From the NCBI GenBank assembly GCA_013115145.1, contig JAAPAO010000018.1:62001-126000 (forward strand): 64,000 nt of DNA. The letters are read 5' to 3'. Source of the stretch: Perkinsus chesapeaki (lineage: Eukaryota > Perkinsozoa > Perkinsida > Perkinsidae). Under the pieces are notes generated by a model. That model saw only the letters and a program-made list of their open reading frames with translations, was not told the origin of the DNA and did no database searches. Positions 44,503 through 55,488 of the stretch are shown piece by piece (within the stretch, counting starts at the first letter, position 1; each line of letters begins with the position of its first letter). A program made the translations under genes and the position numbers.

Positions 44503-46608
44503 TCATTTCCGAGCCCGCAGCTTATCAATACGATTGGTAAAGGCGCCGTCATCCTGAGTAGGCCAGTCTTCGTAGACGGTGAACTTCAGCTGCTGTAGCT
44601 TGTCGGAGCTCTCGCTACCCTTGCCTATGGTGGGGAAGGTGTGGACGATAATGTAGACATAGGGCGCACTGCTGCGACATAGGATAACCTTTTCGAGAGT
44701 GTAGGGCAAGGAAGCTGCATCTAAGGCTTGATGGAACCATGAGACGGGCTCTAGGAGGTAGGCAGAGTGGCGGCCTACTAGATGGTAACCGACACAATAG
44801 AGACGATTCGGTGCCAAGACTTGACTAAGCTCGAACTGCAGGGCTTCGGACCAACAATGGTCATAGAGCATCACGTAGACATCGCAGTCGGTGGGGAGCT
44901 CAGCGATAGGTGATATCTTTGTAGAGAGCTTATGCTTGGAGAGGAGCGCGGTCTCGATAGGGTCATCTGTTCTAACGAAAAGCTTCCAGTCTGGAAAGAC
45001 CTCTATCAGCCTGCTAGACCAGCATAGGGAAGGTCCCTCCTGGACCAGGGCCTTAGCTGTTGATGAGAGGCCCAGGCTTAGGGCGCAGGCTCGAAGATAT
45101 TTGGCGACTTGAATGTCTACACGCTCTTGACGTTTGGTGTGCTCGATAACCGACAGGTCTATGGGAGAGAGCCCAACGCTCCGGTAGTCAGAGAAGTCGA
45201 GCGTCTCCTCGTTGATGGACTCGTCGAACGAGACAACGATGAAGTACACAGCCGAGCTCGGTGAGTTGTAGTTGAAAGCTGCCAAAGACCTTCCACCGGC
45301 CTCTCTAGCATAGAAGGCAAACCGGAAAAGCTCCTCGTGCTTCCACCTTTCCCCCACGTTGCTGTAGCTGAAGTTCCATAACAGCAACCGAGGCTTCTCA
45401 GACAACTTTAGGATGGTCTTGAAGTCTTCTCGGAGGCCGCTTCTACGTCTACTGCGTAAATTAAGCATCCCCTCTTCACAGCACCATACTATACCGGGCA
45501 CTTCGACAACTTCACCTTCGTCAAGCCAGTGCCGAGGCCTCGGTATCGACTCCCAGAGCATGCCCAAGCCGGCAGTTGAGAAGACCTCCTGCGCCTCATG
45601 TCCCAAAGGCGTGTGGGGTGCTGTGATGTAGGCCGTCTCGATCCCTGCCTTGCTGCAGAGATCAAGAGCTCCGTCGGCCATCCACCGAGGGTACGCTAAT
45701 CCAGTATCTCGCTGCTTCTCGACATTCACATCAATCCGTTCCGTCCACAGAGCTTCACTGCCATCGAGAACCAGTGAAGGCAGCTCGCTTGGCGGTAAAT
45801 CGTCACCGCGCCACGTAATTGCAGACAGGAACATCATCGGGGAGCTCCGAGGGTTGTGGCGATACCGCAGGCAATCGAGCCATCGAAGGTGCAGCCCTGG
45901 TTTACCAGCCTCGACGATTGACTCGAGATAGTCCTTGACATTAAACCAGTGCTCCAAGGGGTAGGTCTCGCCAATGCCCCTCAACGAGAAGGATATGGCC
46001 AAGACGCACGGCGACGCCATGAACCCGCTCTCGAGCAAGAATTTGAGATCGTCCCTCTTCCTCCTGCCAGTCTTGTAGCCATCTCGACCAAAGCTGCCGT
46101 TATAGTCAAGATAAATGCAGCGGAGCAAATGACCATCGGGCAGCCGATGCTCGAGGCCACCGTTAGGGCGAAGGAGGTCGTGGGAGGTCCCGTGCACGGT
46201 GACCAAAGTTTGGTACTTCTGCTTCATGGAGGAGAGCGCCTGGTCGTCGGGATTCGGTATGACAATCGACGAGGGAGGCACACCAGCCCCGTCAATGAGA
46301 GCTTCGGTGGTTAGAAGATGATCCGTGTCAAGGACCAGGCATGTCCCATCAGATGCGGTAGACACCGACACAACGGATGCGATGTAACTGAACAATGGAA
46401 GTGATTCTACGGCGACAGGTGTGGCCACCGACCTGTTGATCCTTTTCTTCAAGTCCTTCTCTGGCTCGTATGGCAGGCCTGTTGCCTTTAAGCGCGCAAG
46501 GTCGGATGGCATCACACTAGGGATGACCTCTGCCTTAGAGTTGTGGACTATCTCGAACACGACATTAAAGAGTATAGTCAATTGTAGTTTACGAAAGAGT
46601 GACAGCAT
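44503..46608 (-). CDS. Intronless 701-residue protein, possible methyltransferase-like N-domain
   Basis: One uninterrupted frame. The N-terminus is mildly hydrophobic. A Rossmann-like pattern is seen at residues 80-110 (CLVLDTDHLLTTEALIDGAG then SSIVIPNPD), with LRCIYLDYNGSFG near residue 165, where class I methyltransferases of the phage and protist hypothetical type have an acidic D-Y/F-x-G. The rest, with many Trp and Tyr (WTERIDVNVEKQRDTGLAYP, WCCEEGMLNLRSRRRSG), is not recognised. Lack of introns stands out because its neighbours have four or five each. That may mean retroposition, transfer or simple intron loss. It faces the transporter gene tail to tail. Confidence 0.6.
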   Translation of the reverse strand: MLSLFRKLQLTILFNVVFEIVHNSKAEVIPSVMPSDLARLKATGLPYEPEKDLKKRINRSVATPVAVESLPLFSYIASVVSVSTASDGTCLVLDTDHLLTTEALIDGAGVPPSSIVIPNPDDQALSSMKQKYQTLVTVHGTSHDLLRPNGGLEHRLPDGHLLRCIYLDYNGSFGRDGYKTGRRKRDDLKFLLESGFMASPCVLAISFSLRGIGETYPLEHWFNVKDYLESIVEAGKPGLHLRWLDCLRYRHNPRSSPMMFLSAITWRGDDLPPSELPSLVLDGSEALWTERIDVNVEKQRDTGLAYPRWMADGALDLCSKAGIETAYITAPHTPLGHEAQEVFSTAGLGMLWESIPRPRHWLDEGEVVEVPGIVWCCEEGMLNLRSRRRSGLREDFKTILKLSEKPRLLLWNFSYSNVGERWKHEELFRFAFYAREAGGRSLAAFNYNSPSSAVYFIVVSFDESINEETLDFSDYRSVGLSPIDLSVIEHTKRQERVDIQVAKYLRACALSLGLSSTAKALVQEGPSLCWSSRLIEVFPDWKLFVRTDDPIETALLSKHKLSTKISPIAELPTDCDVYVMLYDHCWSEALQFELSQVLAPNRLYCVGYHLVGRHSAYLLEPVSWFHQALDAASLPYTLEKVILCRSSAPYVYIIVHTFPTIGKGSESSDKLQQLKFTVYEDWPTQDDGAFTNRIDKLRARK
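45804..45822 (-). repeat. GCGCG-word copy 11 (diverged), in the 701-residue frame
   Basis: Minus strand GCAATTACGTGGCGCGGTG, coding for AITWRG. Two bases short and one changed against the consensus; may be chance. Confidence 0.4.
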
Positions 46609-46649
46609 GCTTTGTGAAACTTGGCTACATTATCTACCACAAGCCGTTC

Positions 46650-46667
46650 TTGCGCGCCTCGTAATTC
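46650..46667 (-). repeat. GCGCG-word copy 12 (diverged), between two genes
   Basis: Minus strand GAATTACGAGGCGCGCAA, between the SLX4 stop and the 701-residue frame. Shares the GCGCGCAAGA ending with copy 9. Confidence 0.4.
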
Positions 46668-46712
46668 TCCTTCCGCTTGACGCATCCATCTTATCTCCAT
46701 CGGCAGGGTCTT

Positions 46713-49265
46713 CTACGCTCTAGCTGCATGCCTTGGTGGCCCTCGTGGCTTCCGAGTTGCGTGCCTTTGTGTTCCAGCTTGGAGGGTGTTGCAAAACTGC
46801 ACACCCTGTTCCTCCAGCAGTTCTCTCAGTAGCGTTTGGTCGCACACTAGAGAAGGGTCCTGAGAGCGAGTTACCATTGACCGAGACCAACATGGTTACC
46901 TGCTCCTTTAGGCGGTTTGCCAGATCAGTGATGTCGATGGTCTCAAAGAGCAGCATGCGTTGCCAGATATCAGCGTCCTTCCTGATGGCATGGACGAGAG
47001 CCTTCTTATTCGTCTTACGCTTCTCATCGGCCTCTCGCTTCTTCTCTGAGCATCCCAGCGTCCGCCCAGCCGCTTCAAACTTCGGTTACCTTCCCGGGAT
47101 TTCTTTGCCGGTGACTTCTTCTGTCTTTTCCTCTTCGGCAGTTCCGGCTCGGCCATGGAGCTCTCCGCCACCGCAGCACTTCCCTTGTCGACATACCTAT
47201 CAACATGCGTGCAGAGTAGCCTCAAGCTCCGAGTGTACTTGGCGATCTCACCGAGGGTCCTTATCATGTTCCCCCTGCTGGTGGTGCCAGCTGTGACCTT
47301 CAAGCCGAAAAACGACATCCATCGTTTCAGCTCCTCGTCCTTCAGCGTGTCCCACGCCATAGAGTCAAGGACGGACCTCCCAGCTCGGGCGTCCGCGGCA
47401 CTCTCCACCGCCGCTCGAGGCTCAGCGGAGCCCTTGGAAGAGCCAGTTTCCGGAAGGGCGCCTTGGGAGCTGCCGCCCACCATCACAGCTCCGGCGAACG
47501 CGTCATCCGACATGAAGGGATCAGACAAGCTGGCCGCCGCCGCCGTTGCCTCATCGTCGTAAGGTAGGGTAGACTCTCCAGGCGGCTCCGGCACACCGAG
47601 GCTGGCCAGTGACAGCCGAGCACGCTTCCAGCTACCGTTGGCCCATCGGCTCACATCAGAGCCTCTCCTCATGGCACCCAAAGCCTTGATGCGCTCGACA
47701 AGTGGAAGGGCGTCCAGCCAAGCGGTGTCATCCTCGCTGGGGGCATCCCCGGCACTGGAGGCCTTCGCTGGGGTGGTAGAGATGCTGCCACCGGAGAGGC
47801 ACTGGATGTCATCGTCATCATCACTGAACGCTAATGGCAGCTGGCTGGGAGGTCCTCTTGAGTGCTCATCTCCCATCATCGACAGTTCGTCCGCACTAAC
47901 TTCAATAATCGGTGAGGATGGCACGTGGTCCAAATCAATGTCCCAATCGAGCTCCTGACTGCCCTCCTGTTGAACAGTTGCCGATGTGGCCACACTACAC
48001 CGGAAGTGTGCAGGGCCCTCATTATCTGACACCATCTCATTCGGCGTCAGAGCCAGAGCCTCGGGGACCGGCTCCTCTTCATCGTCCATGAGCTCCGTCT
48101 GGTCAATGTCCTGTTGAGGCTCCACTGGCTGCTGAGGGCTCTCCTGTGGCTCACAGAAATGAGTGAGCTGCATATTCCGGGCGAGTGACGGAGACGGCTC
48201 TGCTGCCGGCGGCGGCGTGTCTTCTGCCGGCACCTTAGGCCTCGGATGCTTCTTGAAGAGCTCCTCGAGGTATCGTTTAACTGCGTCCAGCCGCACCCCC
48301 TTGGCCTTGTTGCGCTCCACACCGGCGTACAACCGACTTAGAAAATCTACGGCATTATTCGCAAAATAATGAAGGTCATCTCGGCTATCTGAAAGACAGG
48401 GCATGACCGCGCGCCACGAAATCCCGAGGCTTACAGACACGAGGGTCAAGGTACTTCGTCAGAGTGCTTTCAAGCTCGTCAGCGGTCGCGACCAACTCGG
48501 TATTCGACATAACGAAGAGTTCATCGTAATCGTCCAAGAAGCCAGGAACGGTGGGATAGTTCGACAAATACGGCCCGTGCTGGTCCAACACTCTGGGGAA
48601 GGGGCTCGGGAGGCCTTCCTGAAAGAACCGTTTTGGAGGGACCATTGTGTCCGCTTACCGGCCTCGCCGGGATTTCCAGGGATGATGCGCTCGCCTTTGA
48701 ATTCCCCTCAGCTGGCTGAGGGCAAACAATAAAGAAGGAGCGGCAAGCGGGTTGGGAGGTTACTTTGGCATTGGTCCCGAGAGCTGGTCGTTCCGAAGGT
48801 GCCAGTAGGTCATCTACACAGCAGTAGCTGATTCTGCCCATAATTCGTATCACAGCGGCCTCTCTGTCAGCATAGGGATTCGTAAAGGTCATAAGATTGG
48901 CCTCGTCATTGGCCTGGGAGATATCGACCACCTTCACCTTTGATGGCCGGGGGGATGGCGAGTCCGGGCCGCCGGGACTCAGGAGCTCCACGGGTACTTC
49001 GTGTAGGACATTGAGGAGCCTCTCTTTCTCCAACTGGAGCCTATCGAACCCCTAGACCGCGCGCCACGAAATTGGGATCCTACGTGGCTATCTTGCGGTC
49101 TGCGGTAGCAATCCTCCTTTTGATGAGCTCGACCTCCGCGACGGTCCAGGCCGCGCCGTTCTTGGGCTTGAAATACTTGGTAATATCATCCTGCTCCATG
49201 TCCAGCTCATCCAAGCATCTTGGGAGCCCCCTAGTCTTCCGTCTGGTATTCTTACGTGGAGGCAT
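46713..49265 (-). CDS. SLX4: SLX4-like structure-specific nuclease scaffold with PIP box
   Basis: Six exons: 49265-49084, 49040-48659, 48618-48435, 48388-47090, 47045-46900, 46859-46713; 779 residues, frame-checked, introns 40-46 nt. SLX4 organises SLX1 and other nucleases at branched DNA. Family evidence: EELKRWMSFFGLKVTAGTTS followed by RGNMIRTLGEI, like FGVRPLPKRQMVLKLKEI of animal SLX4; and at the C-terminus IWQRMLLFETIDITDLANRL with LLRELLEEQGVQFC, like the SLX1-binding domain. The long middle is disordered and acidic. The N-terminus is basic (MPPRKNTRRKTRG) and carries QDDITKYF, an exact Q-x-x-I-x-x-Y-F PCNA-binding box. No UBZ finger or BTB domain is seen. Introns 1 and 3 each contain the GCGCG word. 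Confidence 0.8.
48389..48434 (-). other. 46-nt SLX4 intron 3 carrying the word (copy 4)
   Basis: GTAAGC donor, CAG acceptor. ATTTCGTGGCGCGCGGTC begins at nucleotide 13. Confidence 0.9.
49041..49083 (-). other. 43-nt SLX4 intron 1 carrying the word (copy 5)
   Basis: GTAGG donor, TAG acceptor. AATTTCGTGGCGCGCGGTC begins at nucleotide 11 and is followed 5 nt later by GGTTCGATAG, a B-box-like end. Confidence 0.9.
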
Positions 49266-49337
49266 TATACGCTGACAATGGTGGGCCAATGGAACGTGTA
49301 GCCCCAACACAAGCGATGAACGGAGAATGAAAAACAA

Positions 49338-50867
49338 CTACTCACTAATATGCAGTGGGGGGAGATAACACAATTGGAACGAAAAATTCAGAACTGGTCG
49401 GAGCTGTGGTGAAATGATCTTCTATTGGGGATGCGGCCCGCCGTCGGTGGGCGGTACGTCAAACTCGGCGCCGGCTTCTGAGCCGGACTCTCCAACTCTG
49501 CCCAAGCGTGCATGGTCTAGATGGTCTTTATGGAGAGAGCTGCTGCTGTGACCTGACAGGGATGACACTATGGCATAGTCCATAGATAAATCGATGCGTG
49601 TTTTAAGGAGTCAAATTTGCTATTAAAACATAACATGGCGGCTATCTTGCTGATGGAGTTCTTCATCCGTATTTCCGAACTCCACGATAAGCCCTAGGTG
49701 CCTCACCTTTGAGTAGAGCAGCGACTGGCTCTGGCCTCTCATCAATGGGTGCGCTGACAAAGCTATCACCGAGGCTCCCGCGGCCCGAGGATCCAAAAGA
49801 GCTGGCCATCGGCGGTGGGACAACGAAGGACGATTGCGAGCCGAGAGAGAATACCGAAGATTGCCGACTGATAAGAACGAAGAACCCTCCTAGGATCTGC
49901 ACGGCTGCGCCTGCTGCCTACAACTCGTAGTTCATAGGTGAGTTCGAATGTGGCCGATCAGTTGGGCTCATGTCCAAAGATCTCGCTTGGAAGTCATCGG
50001 CGTCAAGATCGCTACCTGACAAAACAGTCCTTGTGGTGTGGTCATTCTTCGTAGTGCGCAAAGATACGAGCCTTACCAACATCTATTGTAAGAGTCTCCT
50101 CATCTGCCTCGCTCGCTTGGGGTTGGTAGCTTGGCGCACGTAGGGAGGCTGAATACAACAGGCCAGTGCAATGGACGCTCGCAATCCCAGTTCAAGGCAG
50201 CCTCTAACAACAGTAATATACAATGACAGCAAGAGCAACCCCCGAAGGTACGGACGAATGACAAGGTTTCGACCTGCCTGTCAATTATCGACGAGGCAAT
50301 CAAGAAGTGCTTACATCGTGACGGCCTCTCAGTAACCGTCTCGGCGTAATCGCTGGTGGGAGAGGAAGGCTCTTCATGGGGGTAACGACCAAGATGAGGA
50401 TCAAATGCTGATGAGAACGACTACAACACTTGATGGGGGCTGGGCGAGATCACCTTCGTTGACGAACTGAGGCACCTTTTGAACCTCCGAGAGGAGCATG
50501 TCGTTGGAGAGGACATGTGGGGCGAAATGTATCCATTCCTCGTTCACTAAGGACGGTCTCCATGGGCAGGAGCAACGAACCTACGAACGACCCAGGCTCG
50601 AATCCCCCCTGCGGCATCTCTCTACCCAATGGTAGTGGTCGGCTATCAAACCAGTTGTAGGATCACGCCTGGAGTAGTGCACCACCATACCATTATATAT
50701 CTGACATTAGTCCACGTATTTCGCGGCGCGCGAGAATATCGACCACCTTAAATGTTGGTTCGTGTGGATGTACTCTTCTCCGTCGTGGCCGATTACGATG
50801 GACTTCGAACCCTTCGCTAAAGTCGGCTAGGACCAGATACCACTCTCTCGCCAGTTCGCAGATTCCT
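49338..50867. other. Region without a complete recognised gene
   Basis: A minus-strand frame at 49663-49902 (SSFGSSGRGSLGDSFVSAPI) looks coding and disordered but stands alone. A frame at 50693-50926 follows the histidine phosphatase and could be its alternative end; it contains word copy 10 at 50716-50734. Otherwise nothing supported. Confidence 0.35.
50716..50734 (+). repeat. GCGCG-word copy 10
   Basis: Plus strand GTATTTCGCGGCGCGCGAG, one change in the core. The only clear copy on the plus strand, antisense to the phosphatase. Confidence 0.5.
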
Positions 50868-51899
50868 TCACCTACTTTGTCGTTTTCTCTCCACCAGAGC
50901 TCTAAACGCCTTAATAACTCCACCATGGCAGACTATAATAACACGTAGGCCAGCGCTGCCCTTCTGAAGATGCTTGATGACACTCTCGACCCTCAAACAC
51001 AGATTCGCAATACCTGCCACCACAGGAACAGTAGAACACCGCCACCACGGCGGCGGAGAAGGTGGCGCCTTACTTTCCCCTCCGCTGGGCTGGAAGTAGA
51101 AGCTGTCTCTGTCCTGGCGTTCGATCTCATCTGCATGTTCCCTTCTCCTTTCCATTTTAGACTTGTTTGCCAGCACACCACGGTCACGCTCTCTGAGGGC
51201 CACCAGAAGTTAGAACCGTTTCCCAACTTTAAGGCTCAGACGCTCGTCCCATTTCAATGGGAAAATTGTTTGCTTTGTGAGCAAATATAGGAAAAGTGGT
51301 TAGTTTCCTGGCCTGGCTGAGAAAGGAATCCAGCCGTCTGGAACCGTCGAGTTGAACTCACGGGTAGAGAGATATTAGGAATACGAAATCACGCTGGAAA
51401 GCAACTTCCATATAATCGTAAGATGCGGGCAATGCTGCCCAGTGCTCGGTGGGCCACTGAGCTCCCCTACCTTAGGAAGAACTCGGTCCTCCATTCAGCT
51501 TCTTGTATATGAAGATAAGCAGCCGTCTCCATTGCTCTGATGTATTCACTGGTCAAACATATATCAAACGCTTCACCTGACGGAGGGCCTTCACCTCCCA
51601 CGGCCAAATCGCTCCACTATCCCTCACCAACATGGTCCTTGATCCATTTTCCAGCGGCCTCAGCCTGAGCTCGACCACGGTCTGTCAGACGGTACTTGGA
51701 GTTGTGGCGTGCCCTAAACCCACTGGTCCAAGGGTTGGGAGCATCTCCTTGCTGGGCCTGACATGCCGGCTCAGAACGCTGAGATGACGCCACTCAAGAT
51801 TCCTACCATCTTCTGGGCTAGGTTGCCCTCGCTCTCACCGTGGCGGACCAGGATGAGATCAACAGGCATGTTCTTGTAGGCGAGACGCCAGGAGGCCAT
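50868..51899 (-). CDS. Histidine phosphatase (phosphoglycerate mutase-like)
   Basis: Multi-exon. Likely start MASW at 51899. The catalytic motif VDLILVRHGESEGNLAQK lies in the first exon (about 51800-51860). Further exons: YRLTDRGRAQAEAAGKWIKD (about 51650-51700), FDICLTSEYIRAMETAAYLH (about 51510-51570; the RA-x-x-TA acid/base region), RERDRGVLANK and SFYFQPSGGES (about 51080-51190), and the second histidine in VIIVCHGGVIKAFRAL (about 50890-50940). This is the full order of a 2H phosphatase of the PGAM branch with the RERD and PPGGES-type loops. Substrate unknown; phosphatase more likely than mutase. A stop follows ERKRQSR at 50870, but a further intron could extend it to 50693. Confidence 0.8.
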
Positions 51900-54400
51900 C
51901 AAAATGCAAGGATGATGCGGTAAAGGAGAACTAAGAGCTGCAACAAACTGCCTCCGACGATCGCAAGACAGAGTAAAAGGAAACACTGACGCACATGCTA
52001 CAAAGCCTGCTCTCGCAAGGCTGCACGTATGGTGTCAACATTGGACTCGAGGACCATGCCTCCCATCACGACTTCGTCCAATACGTAATTAGCCTAATTA
52101 CCGGGACACTGAGGCAGAGGCAGTAAAGAGGGCTACCTACCTTGTCGAAATGGTAAACCAAATCTAGCTCACATACACTATCGAAGCTGCTGTCTAATAC
52201 CTGAAGTCGATGGCAAGATGGTTAAGTGCAAAATGTCCATTGGCCATCTGGAGAGTAGGATAGGAATGATAACTACTGAAGCTGGCGCATGGGTTTCTTC
52301 CTGTAGGCTAGGAAGAAGGTAAACAAAATAGCAAGGCTCACAAATTTTCCGAGAAGTTCCGGAAAAGGAAGGAAAAAGCTGATTAGAAGCGATTGCCGGG
52401 TGGCTGCTGCTGCCTGCCTCTCCAAGACTCAGACCAGCAGTATCGAAACATCGAATACAGCCACATGCCATATTTTAATACTATTGGGCTGATTGTTGGT
52501 GCATTTGTTTGGACACCCTACCTGTACGAGAACCTGTATAAGATCTAGTACAGCCAGATCACTCTCGGTTTCATCGACAATAAAGGCGAAGTAAAGAGTA
52601 GCAAAGTGCCTGAGCGATACAGTTCACGAAGTCAGTGCCACAGAAGAGACACTTGTAGATAATCCTAACATTCCTTCTAGATCCTCTTCGATCGTTCACA
52701 TCTATAAGCTCAGGGAGAGCCTCGGAGACGATGCAACAGCAACTATCATCTGGTCTAAAGAAGAGGCAATTTTATGGCGCGTGACGGAGCTGACCGCCGA
52801 CCTTGCTCTGAGAATGGCATGGACTCTGTGGATGAGCGGTTGTCGAGCAGCCAAAGGAATCGCTGTGTAAAAGCGAGCCAGTCGCGTCTTGCCACCGTTG
52901 TTGAAGACTAGCGCTGCTAGAATCATTATACAACAAAAACAGCAACAGCCCAGTGGGAGGCAGTTGAACTAGGATGCCGTATAGGTTGCCTAAGAATATT
53001 AACCCCCTGGAGAGCTTCGGACGGTCTGCACTGAATCCACCCTCCCCTGTGGGATGCCAGGAGCACAATACGAGTAGATGTGAAATGTCCATCTCATTAT
53101 AGTGTACAAAATAGTTACAATAGATCCTCTTCGTCAAGTTGATCAGCAACGGTATGGCTTCCTTCAATGGACGCTAATGCCAACTCTACCTGGAAGAGGA
53201 CAAACCTGGAGTAAAGTTCGTGATGGAACACAGTGAACACTTTTAGCGTGGAGAAAGGATGCTGGAAATCATCAGTCTAGGCACAGGGGAGTTCGGTCTA
53301 GGCACATTTACCCTGAATCCTGGACCGTACGTTCTCGCATCGTCAGATGTAATATAGAAGGAGACTTGGTGGATGCAAGATGCGATAGGAGAGCATCAAA
53401 CGCGAACACAAAGGATGTTTCCTGCCACTAGGGACATATCTCTATTATATTCCAGCACTAGAGATCTCCCAAGGAACACCTTTATACCCAGATGATATCC
53501 TGCATATGCCACCGACCTGATCTCGAGCCCACTTGGCCTCCTCCTTGCTGTCCGCCTCCAGCAATGGCATCTGCCTCAACGTGGAGTCCACTCCGAGCTC
53601 ACGTAGCCGACCACCCATCGCGGACCCGCCGCTTGATTCCCCCGTCAGGAGTATCACCGCTGAGGAAGTCCATACGGTCGCCAAATAGAGCTGGTCTTAC
53701 CATACGCAAAACGGCCCAGTCTGATCTCACTGTTGACTTTGGTGTCCAATAGCACCCTAAGTTCTCGCGCTGCAGCAAGGGGAAGGTCTACACTGTCCGT
53801 AATGGTGTCCGCGGTAAACAGTGTCTCGAGTAGACGAATACAGGGCAGGTGATCGGGGCCATGGTGAAGGAAGGATGCCAGGAGGCAGTTGATAGTGGAG
53901 TCACGTAGGGGCTGAAAATGGAGGCAATACATTCCGAAGGGCCGGCAGTAGAGAGAGACGCTCCAAATCGTTCCCCGGAATTCACAAGTCCAGAACCGAG
54001 TCGTGGTTGCAGAACTCCGTGTTGCCTTCATCAATGAGTCATTTGCGCTGACAATTTCTACAAGTGATAGCTAGCACCTTCGATGGCCTGTGGACATCAG
54101 TTATCGGAGCCTCAAGAGCCGTGAATTTCGGTGCGCGTGACGCATTCGATTCCTACATCATCTATGCCATCATCTCCTTGTTTACTAATCCATTCAGTCA
54201 TCAACTCCGCTGCTGCCCTCATAACCCTCTCATCTTCACTAGGTGGCATTAACATACACTTCTCTGCCAGCAAAGGGGCAAAGACCCGACTGATAGCGGA
54301 TGGCCTGAAGGGGACAAGGACGGCAGCCATCCAACCAGCAAGTGATGTGCCCAGCACCTATCTGGCTCCTCCCGATTGCCCTCCATAGCACTAAGCACAT
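51900..54400 (-). CDS. Unrecognised coding-like fragments, alpha-helical
   Basis: Minus-strand pieces look like exons of a helical-repeat protein: RVMRAAAELMTEWISKQGDD (about 54150-54260), RDSTINCLLASFLHHGPDHL (about 53840-53900), DLPLAAARELRVLLDTKVNS (about 53720-53790) and VELALASIEGSHTVADQLDE (about 53120-53190). Between them lie short possible introns. Composition suggests HEAT/ARM-like helices, but I cannot name the protein or join the exons. 51990-52690 holds nothing I can support. Confidence 0.35.
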
Positions 54401-54727
54401 CCAACACCCTTAAAGTTACCCTTAATGGGAGTGCAGAGGTATTCAACAATGAGACCAGAGTATCTGAGAGAGCGGTAATAACATACTGCCGAGGTGGCTC
54501 GTTTGACCCCGCGGCCGCACATATTCCTGAACGAAGCCGTTGCCGCTGAAGAGTAACTTAGACTATGTATCAAGGTGGTTGATGGAGCAATAGAAAACCA
54601 GTACTTAGAGCTGTCGTACGATATCCCCTCTCACTAACAAATTCTGGCGCGCCACGAAATTCCAGGGGTGGTGCCTCCCTAGGCCCATTTTGCACAGACT
54701 GCCCTCGGATTCTGCTGATGCTGCTGC
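54401..54727. other. 3' flank of the 54728-55483 gene, with word copy 6
   Basis: Contains the GCGCG word at 54646-54661 (minus AATTTCGTGGCGCGCC), 67 nt after the stop at 54728-54730. It could sit in a longer intron starting at the GTGCAA near 54698, but no downstream exon is certain. Confidence 0.45.
54646..54661 (-). repeat. GCGCG-word copy 6
   Basis: Contains the exact 14-mer GCGCGCCACGAAAT shared with copies 2, 4 and 5. Confidence 0.85.
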
Positions 54728-55483
54728 TTACCCCTTCTTCTCACCTTCCAGTTTCCTGTCCCTCCTACTGTAGCACTTGAGCTTCTGCCGTACAGCAATA
54801 AGGCCCCTCTCAACCTCCCCATAGTCGCCATTTTCCATAACATTACTCACATAAACCACAGCCTCATCAAAAGAAGCTTCACGGAGCTCTAAGGCTGTAA
54901 GCGCCCGCACTGGATGGGCATCCTCTGGAGGAGCGTCCTCCATCACCATCCGCCGCCTCTGGGCCTTCAGCAACTGAACCTCCTTCCTCTGCAGTTCGAC
55001 CAGATACCGGGCCAAGCTGGTGCCGGTAAGCCCCCTATATGTCACTGCGTTCGGGTCCCTGATGCCACTCTGCGAGGCCTCTTCCAGCACAGTCTGACCG
55101 TGGACAGTGGCGGTGGGAATGCCAGGCAACACTACCTTCACTTCAGAAATCTCCTCCTGAATGTAGCTCAGATCTGAGTGGGCTTGCAGGATGTACTATT
55201 GACTATTAAAAAAACTACAAGTTAAGCGGAAGAATGATGCAAGACAGGAAGTTTTCGGAGGTAGCTTTCCACCGGTAAGATGGCAGAGGTGAATGTCACC
55301 GCGGCACTCCTCGGCTTTCCTAATTTCCAACGCGGCTGCTTCACGTGGTAGTGCCTCCTGAGGACTGCTCTGTCGAGTTCTTGCAACTAGATTGGCGGTT
55401 TTCTCCCCGGAGATTTCCATTGCAGTTTTCCACATTTTAATTATACTAGCAACAAACTCCACCTCAGCAAAGGAAACAATCAT
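54728..55483 (-). CDS. Small helical protein downstream of the USP gene
   Basis: Two exons. The first, from about 55483 (MIVSFAEVEFVASIIKMWKT), runs through KAEECRGDIH. The second (about 55190-54728) reads LQAHSDLSYIQEEISEVKVV, DPNAVTYRGLTGTSLARYL, KEVQLLKAQRRRMVMEDAPP and ends LKCYSRRDRKLEGEKKG. It is helical and charged. It begins 5 bp after the TAA that closes the USP-A frame, where a CTAAC-polypyrimidine-CTGAG pattern resembles a 3' splice site; it might therefore be the last part of USP-A instead. No family recognised. Confidence 0.45.
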
Positions 55484-55488
55484 TGTTA

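Noticed and set aside
50581-50615. GGCTCGAATCCCCC as the 3' end of a tRNA.
   Set aside because: The stem does not pair and no upstream tRNA part is seen.
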